Source: Treponema sp. (GTDB lineage Bacteria; Spirochaetota; Spirochaetia; Treponematales; Breznakiellaceae). Taken from it: a stretch of 38,493 nt of DNA. Both the position numbers and the translations under genes were made by a program. Shown here one piece after another: positions 24,559 to 31,640 of this stretch (position 1 is the first letter of the stretch; each line of letters starts with the position of its first letter). Location: positions 1-38,493 of the forward strand of contig WQZG01000029.1 of NCBI GenBank assembly GCA_009780855.1, written 5' to 3'. The notes under the pieces are model-generated. The model did no database searches, was not told the DNA's origin, and was given only the letters and a program-made list of their open reading frames with translations.

Positions 24559-24605
24559 TTGTATTATTGTCAGGTTTGACATAGAATATACTTAAACGAA
24601 TAGGT
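24559..24605 (+). promoter_or_regulatory. lacI promoter with overlapping imperfect operator
   Basis: -35 TTGTAT (24559-24564), 17-base spacer, -10 TAGAAT (24582-24587). ACTTAAACGAATAGGT (24590-24605) covers the predicted start and matches the central 16 bases of the perfect operator at 24411-24428 at 13 of 16 positions. This suggests weaker binding and autoregulation of the repressor gene. Confidence 0.5.
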
Positions 24606-24609
24606 TGAT

Positions 24610-25641
24610 ATGGTAACGATTAAAGAAATAGCGCGGCTGACAAACGTCTCGACTGCAACGGTTTCCAATGTTCTCAACGGGAAACCCGGAGCCGCCGGCG
24701 CGGCCAAGGCCAGGGAAATAACAACTATCGCGGAGAACCTGCACTATATGCCCAACAAACTGGCAAGGAGCCTGCAGCAGCAAAAGACCAATACAATAGG
24801 CATCATAACCGAGGACCTGACTGTTTTTAACGCACCGGAAATCGTGGACGGCATCGACGAGTACTGTGAGGAAAACGGGTACGAAATAATTCTTGAGAAC
24901 ATGCGCCTTTTTAAACGCTACAACAACGACTTTACCGACACGCCAAAGCACCATGAGCTTCTGGATTTAATAATGAAGAACATGACCGCAAAGCAGGTTG
25001 AAGGCATTATTTACGTTGGTTACCACTGCCGCGAAATTTCCTATCTGCCGTCAAGGGTGCAGGTCCCATTTGTTTACGCATACTGTTATCCAAAGGAAGA
25101 CATTTACCCGTCAGTGCTTTACGACGACGAAGGAGCTGCCGCCGATGTAACAAGACTCCTCATTCAAAAGGGCCACAGGCGCATCGGCGTCATCTGCGGG
25201 CCGGCCGCAAGTTACCATACAAAAACCAGGCTTAAGGGGTTCAGGGCCGCTATGGCAGGGCACGGCCTTAAAGTCAAAAACAGCCTTGTCGTTTACGGCG
25301 ACTGGGAACGACAGTCCGGCTACAGGCTGGCTGCCGGCCTTTTGGACCAAAAAGTCACCGCCATTTTTTCCTTCAACGACCTGATGGCCTCCGGCGTTTA
25401 CGAACAGGCCGCCGAACGCGGACTGCGGATTGGCAGGGACATTTCCCTGTTCGGTTTTGACAACCGCGACACAAGCGAAGGCTATGTCCCCTCCCTTTCC
25501 ACAGTCCACGTACCGTTAAACGAAATAGGACGCCGCTGCGCCGAAATTACGCTTAACCAGATAAAACGCCGCAGACCGGCAGGGAAGAGGATCTATCTGC
25601 CGTGCACAGTACTTGAGCGCCAGTCGGTGGAACCGGTTTAA
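24610..25641 (+). CDS. LacI family transcriptional regulator
   Basis: DNA-binding repressor responding to a sugar. The 343-residue protein has the N-terminal LacI helix-turn-helix TIKEIARLTNVSTATVSNVL (residues 3-22) and hinge YMPNKLARSLQQQKTNTIGII. A periplasmic-binding-protein-like effector domain follows, with FSFNDLMASGVYEQAAERG and VPLNEIGRRCAEI near the end. Length is standard. The ribosome site is weak (AGG). It is divergent from the sugar ABC-GH127 operon, whose leader contains a perfect LacI-type operator, so it most likely controls that operon and itself. The inducer is probably arabinose or an arabinoside (inference from context). Confidence 0.95.
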   Translation: MVTIKEIARLTNVSTATVSNVLNGKPGAAGAAKAREITTIAENLHYMPNKLARSLQQQKTNTIGIITEDLTVFNAPEIVDGIDEYCEENGYEIILENMRLFKRYNNDFTDTPKHHELLDLIMKNMTAKQVEGIIYVGYHCREISYLPSRVQVPFVYAYCYPKEDIYPSVLYDDEGAAADVTRLLIQKGHRRIGVICGPAASYHTKTRLKGFRAAMAGHGLKVKNSLVVYGDWERQSGYRLAAGLLDQKVTAIFSFNDLMASGVYEQAAERGLRIGRDISLFGFDNRDTSEGYVPSLSTVHVPLNEIGRRCAEITLNQIKRRRPAGKRIYLPCTVLERQSVEPV

Positions 25642-25670
25642 AGCAATCAGCAGAAATAGTGACACATACT

Positions 25671-25859
25671 TTACCCGGCTGCTGCTGCCATGGCAATATC
25701 AGCCCATTTTTTTAAACGTTCAGGTTCACTGCGGACAGTGCTTATGTCTTTTAAAATAAATTCCAGCGGACAGCCGTAGCGGCGGCAAATGTTCTTTGTA
25801 TCGGTTAAATCTTCCCATACGATAATATTCCTTATGCTACCTATAAGCCATTTCTTCAT
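25671..25859 (-). pseudogene. C-terminal fragment of a uroporphyrinogen-decarboxylase-like protein
   Basis: A 62-residue reading containing RRYGCPLEFILKDISTVR and LKKWADIAM. From memory this resembles the C-terminal end of a larger group of UroD-like proteins of about 370-430 residues; the rest is absent. It overlaps the 3' end of the intact UroD-like gene by 23 bases in another frame and has no ribosome site. It is therefore probably the tail of a gene whose front was deleted when the present neighbour was joined to it. A short independent gene is the alternative. Confidence 0.45.
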
Positions 25860-26895
25860 AACATTCATTGTAATATAAAGCATTTTTTACCGGTACATTG
25901 GATGGAATGTGGTTACCTACTGCCATAAAAAACCCAGGGTAATTTTTACCAATATTAATACAGCGTGTAACTTCTTTCTTAATATCTTCTTTGGTACCAA
26001 ATGTCAGGATTCTGCAGTCGGCATTGCCAATAAAGCAATGTGTTTTGCCGTAATTTTTTGCAACATATTCCATGTCAGTCGTTGGTTCCATTACAAAACC
26101 ATTTACACCGCAGGAAGCAATATCTGCAATAAATTCATTATATGTACCATCAGATGTAAAAATAATTTTTTTATTTGCTTTTAAAAGAGGGTCAAACAAT
26201 TTTTCATAATTCGGAAAAATATATTTTCTGTACCATTTGGGATCGGCAAACGGACCGGAAGTCCATACAATGTCATCATGAACAGTTATGACTTCTGCAT
26301 TGCATTTGGCAATGGCATTGAAGTATTGCAATATCCAGTCGGCATATCTATTGGCAAAATTTCCGAACTTTTTAGGATCTGTTCCGATTGCTTCCAGCAG
26401 CATCTCCCAGCCAAAAATTTCGATAAACCCGGATATCATGGTAATATAACACCCTGTTGTACAGACCTGGTCAGGATGTAACCTGCATACTTCTTTATAA
26501 TGTTCGTTAAATTCTTGTACCAATCTTTCAGAATTTTTTTCACCATATTGTTTATATGGATCAAAATTCAACACCTGTTCAACATTCTCAAATGGACAGT
26601 ATACTTCTCTGCTGAAATCAACACCGCCGGATGCATATTCTGCATGGCCCATTTTTGTACGGAAATCTCCCAGTGTATTCCTGCTCGTTAATATAGACCA
26701 GCAATAACCATAATCCCAGGCTTTCTCAAAAGCCATTGATGCTTTAATCTGAATATTTTTATCGCTTTCATGATTAACCGTTATACCTGTTACTTTTTGC
26801 ACCAATGCCCAATGATTTTGTGCTGAATATTCTGTTCTTGGTATTTTTTTCGGCATTTTCAGATTTATTGCATCCATAGCATTTTTATAAGACAT
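25837..26895 (-). CDS. Uroporphyrinogen decarboxylase family protein (function unknown)
   Basis: TIM-barrel protein of the UroD/MtaA/CmuA superfamily, 352 residues, near the usual length. Recognisable blocks include VNHESDKNIQIKASMAFEKA, HDDIVWTSGPFADPKWYRKY and the C-terminal FFMAVGNHIPSNVPVKNALYY. The zinc motif HxCG found in corrinoid:coenzyme M methyltransferases is replaced by TSDG (IIFTSDGTYNEFI), so MtaA-type zinc chemistry is unlikely, and it lacks the marks of HemE. The start follows GGGGG at 8-9 bases. GC content is clearly lower than in flanking sugar genes. Fragments of related genes lie on both sides, so this is the survivor of a decayed cluster. Demethylation or decarboxylation of an unknown compound is the most that can be said. 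Confidence 0.8.
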   Translation of the reverse strand: MSYKNAMDAINLKMPKKIPRTEYSAQNHWALVQKVTGITVNHESDKNIQIKASMAFEKAWDYGYCWSILTSRNTLGDFRTKMGHAEYASGGVDFSREVYCPFENVEQVLNFDPYKQYGEKNSERLVQEFNEHYKEVCRLHPDQVCTTGCYITMISGFIEIFGWEMLLEAIGTDPKKFGNFANRYADWILQYFNAIAKCNAEVITVHDDIVWTSGPFADPKWYRKYIFPNYEKLFDPLLKANKKIIFTSDGTYNEFIADIASCGVNGFVMEPTTDMEYVAKNYGKTHCFIGNADCRILTFGTKEDIKKEVTRCINIGKNYPGFFMAVGNHIPSNVPVKNALYYNECYEEMAYR

Positions 26896-26896
26896 A

Positions 26897-26989
26897 TTAA
26901 TTACCCCCGGTTTTATTACAGTCTAAAGCAATTCGGTTTGCGTCATAAACCGCTTCAATATTTTCGGTTGGGATATCATTTTCAAAACT
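26897..26989 (-). pseudogene. Remnant of another UroD-superfamily C-terminus
   Basis: A 30-codon reading between two stops, containing DIPTENIEAVYDANRIAL, resembles the last helix region of UroD/MtaA-type proteins (pattern P.EN..A......). It ends 1 base before the start codon of the intact UroD-like gene and would have provided translational coupling. Nothing recognisable precedes it in any frame. Confidence 0.35.
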
Positions 26990-27079
26990 TTAAACGAAAA
27001 TACGGTTATCCGCCAAGCCATCTTAGGGAAGCTTCTCCTAAACGTAGTTAAGTATGGTGATTACTAAACATTCAAATCA

Positions 27080-27121
27080 TTTGGTGACTGGAAACGGCAG
27101 TCCGGCTGCAGGCATTATGCG
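27080..27121 (+). pseudogene. Short LacI-family regulator remnant
   Basis: Reads FGDWKRQSGCRHYA then a stop. The 31 bases at 27083-27113 match 27 of 31 bases of the intact lacI gene at 25297-25327, which encode GDWERQSGYR. Flanking bases show no further similarity. It is a leftover of a lacI-like gene, same orientation as the intact copy. The rest of the 26990-27129 stretch contains no gene; one small hairpin (TTAGGG...TCCTAA) near 27030 is the only other visible structure. Confidence 0.5.
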
Positions 27122-27129
27122 TAACGTTA

Positions 27130-27160
27130 TTGACAAGAAGTATAAACATTGTTTATACTT
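27130..27160 (+). promoter_or_regulatory. mazEF promoter overlapped by palindromic operator
   Basis: Perfect -35 TTGACA (27130-27135), 17-base spacer, -10 TTATAC (27153-27158). A 23-base palindrome with 10-base arms AAGTATAAAC (27138-27147) and GTTTATACTT (27151-27160) around ATT covers the spacer and -10. This is the arrangement expected for autorepression by the MazE-MazF complex. Confidence 0.75.
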
Positions 27161-27178
27161 TAAGGACAGAGGTCAATA

Positions 27179-27415
27179 ATGGAAGCAATTGTCAGAAAAT
27201 GGGGTAACAGTCTTGGTATAAGGATTCCAAATATAATTACACGTGAGTTTTCATTAAAAGACGGATCACATGTCAGTATTGATGAGAAAGACAATAAAAT
27301 TGTGATTTTCCCCATTAAAAAGATAAAACTGTCCGAGATGATTAAAAACATCAATGAAGAAAATCTTCACGGAGAAATTGATACAGGAAAATCTGTCGGA
27401 AAAGAAGTATGGTAA
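27179..27415 (+). CDS. mazE: AbrB/MazE family antitoxin
   Basis: Antitoxin and DNA-binding autorepressor of a type II toxin-antitoxin pair. The 78-residue protein begins with a SpoVT-AbrB/MazE fold (IVRKWGNSLGIRIPNIIT, then VSIDEKDNKIVIFPI) followed by an acidic C-terminal tail (NEENLHGEIDTGKSVGKE) that would thread into the toxin. AGAGG lies 6 bases before the start. It overlaps mazF by 7 bases and sits behind a promoter covered by a palindrome. Confidence 0.92.
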   Translation: MEAIVRKWGNSLGIRIPNIITREFSLKDGSHVSIDEKDNKIVIFPIKKIKLSEMIKNINEENLHGEIDTGKSVGKEVW

Positions 27416-27750
27416 AAGGAAAATATATACCCGGACGCGGCGACATTGTCTGGCTGAATTTTAATCCCCAATCGGGGCATGAGCAAAGCGGAAAAAGGCC
27501 GGCAGTAGTAATTTCGCCGCTGGAATACAACAAAAAAACCGGACTGGGGCTATTTTGCCCAATTACAAGCAAAATAAAAAATTACCCTTTTGAAGTAGAA
27601 ATCAGCAATAAAAAAATCAAAGGCGTTGTTTTATCAGATCAAATAAAAAGCCTTGATTGGGAATCCAGAGATATTGAGTTTATTGTAAAAACAACAAAAG
27701 AAAAAATTGATGAGATTATAGAAAAAGCCGGTGTATTATTATTTGAATGA
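27409..27750 (+). CDS. mazF: MazF/PemK family endoribonuclease toxin
   Basis: Sequence-specific mRNA interferase, cytoplasmic, neutralised by MazE. The 113-residue protein has the family N-terminus PGRGDIVWLNFNPQSGHEQ followed by GKRPAVVISP (conserved RP and the Arg contact), CPITSKIKNYPFEVEI, and VLSDQIKSLDW with the conserved SDQ..S/LDW. All key family residues look present, so the toxin is probably active. It starts inside mazE (7-base overlap), giving coupled translation. It converges on the SIS-domain gene with a 5-base gap. Confidence 0.95.
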   Translation: MVKGKYIPGRGDIVWLNFNPQSGHEQSGKRPAVVISPLEYNKKTGLGLFCPITSKIKNYPFEVEISNKKIKGVVLSDQIKSLDWESRDIEFIVKTTKEKIDEIIEKAGVLLFE

Positions 27751-27755
27751 AATTA

Positions 27756-28433
27756 TCACCACAAACAGTCTTCGATATATAAACACAGCGCGTGGTAAAC
27801 CGGCAGATGAAGTTCCTGAACCTCGTAGGTTTCGCTGCGGGGTACGCATATGCAGACATCGCACAGTTCCTTAAGTTTCCCGCCGCTTTTGCCGGTAAGG
27901 CCGACAATCTTAAGCCCTGCGGCTTTTGCTGTATAAGCGGCGGAGTATACGTTTTTGGCGTTGCCGGATGTTGATATCCCGATAAATATATCTCCCGGTT
28001 GTCCAAAGACCTGGCACTGCTGTGCAAAAACCAAATCAGGATCAACATCGTTCGAAAAGGCCGTGGAAAGGGCCGGATGCTGGGTCAGCGCGATTGCCGG
28101 GATCCCGGCCTGCAGTTTCTCCGCAAGTATGGCGCCGCAATTACGGCCGGATTTCCCGACAGAAGCGGCGTCAAGCGAGGTAAGTTTCGCGGCAAGTTCT
28201 TTGGCGATGGGCCGTTTTTTACAAAAAGATTTGATTAGTTCGCCGCAGATGTGATCCGCGTCCGCAGCGCTGCCGCCGTTTCCGCAAACAAGAAATTTAG
28301 CGCCGCTGCCGGCTGCCGCTGCCATGATAGCGGCAGCTTCGGCGATTTCGGCAGCGCAGGACCGCAGATCCGGGTAACGTTCGAAGAGCTTAATAAATAT
28401 CGCAGATAAATTCGGTTCAATGAATTCTTTCAT
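27756..28433 (-). CDS. SIS-domain phosphosugar isomerase (GmhA-like)
   Basis: Phosphosugar-binding protein resembling sedoheptulose-7-phosphate isomerase GmhA. The 225-residue protein has the sugar-phosphate loop CGNGGSAADADHICGEL, GISTSGNAKNV (second phosphate-contact Ser/Thr cluster) and the C-terminal ETYEVQELHLPVYHALC, which contains the GmhA metal/catalytic Glu-His pair. An extra stretch (about 70-115) is longer than in E. coli GmhA. Its ATG overlaps the stop of the alpha-mannosidase gene (ATGA), so it is co-translated with a mannoside-degrading operon, unusual for an LPS heptose enzyme. It may isomerise a phosphosugar arising from that catabolism. Treponemes lack typical LPS, which also argues against a heptose role. 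Confidence 0.82.
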   Translation of the reverse strand: MKEFIEPNLSAIFIKLFERYPDLRSCAAEIAEAAAIMAAAAGSGAKFLVCGNGGSAADADHICGELIKSFCKKRPIAKELAAKLTSLDAASVGKSGRNCGAILAEKLQAGIPAIALTQHPALSTAFSNDVDPDLVFAQQCQVFGQPGDIFIGISTSGNAKNVYSAAYTAKAAGLKIVGLTGKSGGKLKELCDVCICVPRSETYEVQELHLPVYHALCLYIEDCLW

Positions 28434-31400
28434 AATTTTACCCTGAAGGTTACGATTTCAAACGGGTGCAGTTCTTTAATAATCATATTCTGTTTTTGAA
28501 ACGTTTCAATTGGTTCTTCCATAAGATTAGCTTCAGCCCAGCCGGCAATCGGGATTTCAAACTCAATTTTTAATTGTGATCTGCCCCCGTGCATTTCATG
28601 GAAACGCAGAATTACATCTGTACCGTCTTCACTCTTTTTAACCGCATCCAGAGCTGCTCCCGTCGCATTGATTTTAATGGGTTCGCCAGTCCATACGGGT
28701 TTGCCTGGTATGGCGATAATGGGATCGTTGAGATCCCAGGCAAGCGGGATAAGGTCACAATCGTACCAGGGCTCGCTGTGGACATACAGCGAATAGGTGA
28801 ACTCATGCAGCCCGCGGTCAGCTTCGGTATCAGGTTTTTCCGCCGACTTAAGAAGGGAAAGCCGCATGACGCCTTCCTTTATGTCGTACCCGTATTTGCA
28901 GTCGTTCATCAGGGCTATGCCAAAACCGGTTTCAGAATAATCGGCCCACTGATGTCCGACTGCTTCAAACTGGGCCTCGTCCCAGCTTGTGCTGCGTGTG
29001 GCGGTGCGCTCAAGGCTGCCGTACTGGATTTCGTAGCGGGCTGTTACGGAACGGATATCGACCGGGAAAGCGGCCTTAAGCAGCTTGCTGCGTTCCTGCC
29101 AATCGACTGTTGTTTTGAAATCAATGCGTTTGTGAACCGAATAAACTATCATGTCCTGGGTCATTTTTGATTTGTTGTAGGTTCTTGTAAAACGTACACG
29201 GACAAAGAGCGGCCCTGTTTCCTCAATACTTACAGAATCCAGACTGCCAAAAATTTCTTTTTTAAGATCAATGGTCGCCTCAATTTCCCATGCGTCATTT
29301 GTTTTGGGCCTGTCTTCAAAAATCTGGATCTCGTTACCCGGACCGTTTAATACTTCACGCCCTGTCTGTTTGTCCCAAATCGAAGAAAGCCGGCCTTTGG
29401 CATCCCACCTGATTTTATAAAACGGAGAGTCTACGCCGTTTTTTAAAATACTGAATTTGGGTTTGTGTCCGGTTTTTGCCTGACTTGTTTGGTTTGCCTG
29501 ACCATCCTGGTTTTTTTGAATATAATTTTTAAAATCTTCCTGTCTGATAACTGACGCAGCCAGCGGATTAATACCGGCTGCATAAACGTAAGCCTTTTTT
29601 TTATCGCTGCCGGAAACCTGCGTAATACAGGGGCCGTTATCATCAGCATAAATTTTATCTCTGTCAGGAGCGGGCAATGCTGCGATGCCGCTCCGTTTCC
29701 AGGCGGCTGTATTGATAAGGGTATAAGAATCATTGTCTTTTCTAACAAGACTGTTCAGCGCGTTATTGAAGGCTTTTTGTCCAAGAGCCATTGCCTTAAG
29801 ATGATCGGCGCGGGTATCTTCGTAAACTTCGCCGATGCTGGAGCCGGGAATTATATCGTGAAACTGGGCAAGCAGAATAAGCTTCCAGCCTGCCTCAAGA
29901 TTATCCCAGGTTTTTTGATCCCATTTTTTTGAAGCAACCGCGGGCAGGCACTGCAGAATTTCGGCATTGCGGTAAAGGAGTTCCAGCCTGCGGTTCATCT
30001 TTTTTGTATATGCCTGCGAAGTGTAGGTTCCCCTGTGGAACTCCAGATAAAGCTCCCTGTCAAAGTTATGAAGCAGCCGTGATGATGCCGAGCCGGGTTT
30101 ATCCGCTGCGGTAATTGTTTTATGAAGCCGGCCCAGGTATTCGTCAACACGTTCGGTTTTTACGGCGGGAAAGCCCGGCAGTTTGGCAATAGCGCGGAGG
30201 CTCTCAAGCATGCCGCGGGTAACTCCGCCGCCGCCGTCGCCGTATCCGTATGAAAAAAGCAGATCCCGGTTAAGAGCCTTGTCCCGGTAAGTACTCCAGA
30301 TTCCCCTGACAGAGCCCGGATTGATCATTCCGTTGTATGTATAAAACCACGAGCCTCCGGACGGAGTTGTAATAAAATGCGTAAGTACAGTAGTACCGTC
30401 CATGCCTGTCCAGTTGAATGTGTCGTGGGGCATGCGGTTAATTTCGCTCCAGCTTATTTTAGTGGTAATAAAAGTATCAATGCCGGACTTTTTTAATATT
30501 TGCGGCATGGCCCAGTTGTAGCCAAAGACATCGGGCAGCCATAAAAAATTATTATCAACACCGAATTCTTTTTTAAAAAATCTTTTGCCGTAAAGGATCT
30601 GGCGGACCAAAGATTCGCCGGACGGAATATTGCAGTCGGCTTCGACCCACATGGCGCCGGAGGCTTCCCATCTTTTTTCGGCGATTCGTTTTGCAATCTC
30701 GCCGTAGAGTTTTGGGTTGTCAGCCTTTATTGATTCGTAAAGCTGGGCCTGGGTCTGTAAAAAAACATACTCAGGGTAGCGTTCCATAAGGCGAAGCACC
30801 GTCTCAAAGGAACGCTCGCCTTTTTCGCGCGTATGCTTATAGCGCCACAGCCAGCTCAGGTCGATATGGGTATGCCCGATAAACGAAACAGAAACATCCT
30901 TTTGGGTTTTTGCGGATTTAAGCGCCCTGTTGTAATATTCGAGGGCTTTGCGCACCGAAGTTATAAAAGCTTCCGATCCGGGATTTGTAAAGTCGATAAA
31001 TTTATAACCTTCGGCAAGAATATTCTGCAAAACGCTTTTTGAAGGATCATCATCGGGGAGTTCCTTAATCGCGGGAACCATGTTCAGGATCAGGTAATAG
31101 AGCTCATCAACGGAAGGTTCAAGCGTGCAGAAAAAAGCTTGGCTGATTTTATGATCCATCGCGTGTTTGGGGCCGCCTCCCTCAAGACCGCTCCACAAAC
31201 GGAAGTCAAATTCCTGGGCCTTGCCCGGCTGCGCGGTAAAAAAAACTTCTGTATGGTTTGAATCAATTCCCTGGTACGGGAGGCGGTTTAAAAAAAGGAG
31301 AGCCTCAAACCCGGAATTATACCCGCCTCCTGTAATGCCAAAATTAAATACTCCAAGGACATCTTTACCCTTCCATTCTTTGGGCGCGCTGAATTCTGTA

Positions 31401-31612
31401 TGCAGCCAGATGTAACGATCGCGGCCGCTCCAGAACTCGCCCGGGCCCATTTTCCCCGATGTTTTGCAGGGAGAAAGGAAACCCGGATAAGTAAAATCAT
31501 CGGGCTCTTCTGTGGCGCTAAATTCATTTACAGGAACAATATTCTGATACCTTAGCTGCTCCAGGAACTTTACTTCCCTAAAAATTTTTTCAGTAATAAA
31601 ATCCTTAAACAT
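28430..31612 (-). CDS. Alpha-mannosidase, glycoside hydrolase family 38
   Basis: Zinc-dependent retaining alpha-mannosidase acting on terminal mannose of glycans. The 1060-residue protein has an N-terminal accessory domain (1-240), then the catalytic barrel starting with HTHIDLSWLW (zinc His/Asp at about 247-251), EADCNIPSGESL, and the nucleophile Asp361 in LPDVFGYNWAMPQIL. Three-helix and beta-sandwich domains complete it. Length matches the long bacterial GH38 branch. No signal peptide, so it acts in the cytoplasm on imported mannosides. GAGG lies 5 bases before the start. It is 28 bases after the other GH38 gene and overlaps the SIS gene by 4 bases. A glutamine/asparagine-rich linker near residues 700-712 is a small oddity. 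Confidence 0.95.
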   Translation of the reverse strand: MFKDFITEKIFREVKFLEQLRYQNIVPVNEFSATEEPDDFTYPGFLSPCKTSGKMGPGEFWSGRDRYIWLHTEFSAPKEWKGKDVLGVFNFGITGGGYNSGFEALLFLNRLPYQGIDSNHTEVFFTAQPGKAQEFDFRLWSGLEGGGPKHAMDHKISQAFFCTLEPSVDELYYLILNMVPAIKELPDDDPSKSVLQNILAEGYKFIDFTNPGSEAFITSVRKALEYYNRALKSAKTQKDVSVSFIGHTHIDLSWLWRYKHTREKGERSFETVLRLMERYPEYVFLQTQAQLYESIKADNPKLYGEIAKRIAEKRWEASGAMWVEADCNIPSGESLVRQILYGKRFFKKEFGVDNNFLWLPDVFGYNWAMPQILKKSGIDTFITTKISWSEINRMPHDTFNWTGMDGTTVLTHFITTPSGGSWFYTYNGMINPGSVRGIWSTYRDKALNRDLLFSYGYGDGGGGVTRGMLESLRAIAKLPGFPAVKTERVDEYLGRLHKTITAADKPGSASSRLLHNFDRELYLEFHRGTYTSQAYTKKMNRRLELLYRNAEILQCLPAVASKKWDQKTWDNLEAGWKLILLAQFHDIIPGSSIGEVYEDTRADHLKAMALGQKAFNNALNSLVRKDNDSYTLINTAAWKRSGIAALPAPDRDKIYADDNGPCITQVSGSDKKKAYVYAAGINPLAASVIRQEDFKNYIQKNQDGQANQTSQAKTGHKPKFSILKNGVDSPFYKIRWDAKGRLSSIWDKQTGREVLNGPGNEIQIFEDRPKTNDAWEIEATIDLKKEIFGSLDSVSIEETGPLFVRVRFTRTYNKSKMTQDMIVYSVHKRIDFKTTVDWQERSKLLKAAFPVDIRSVTARYEIQYGSLERTATRSTSWDEAQFEAVGHQWADYSETGFGIALMNDCKYGYDIKEGVMRLSLLKSAEKPDTEADRGLHEFTYSLYVHSEPWYDCDLIPLAWDLNDPIIAIPGKPVWTGEPIKINATGAALDAVKKSEDGTDVILRFHEMHGGRSQLKIEFEIPIAGWAEANLMEEPIETFQKQNMIIKELHPFEIVTFRVKL

Positions 31613-31640
31613 ATTTACCTCGATTTTGAACGGTATACTT

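Noticed and set aside
28496..28509. TTGAAACGTTTCAA palindrome resembling a catabolite (cre) or LacI site
   Set aside because: It lies inside the 3' coding end of an alpha-mannosidase, reading ETFQKQ, far from a start site. Probably chance, though it resembles the other AAACGTTT sites.
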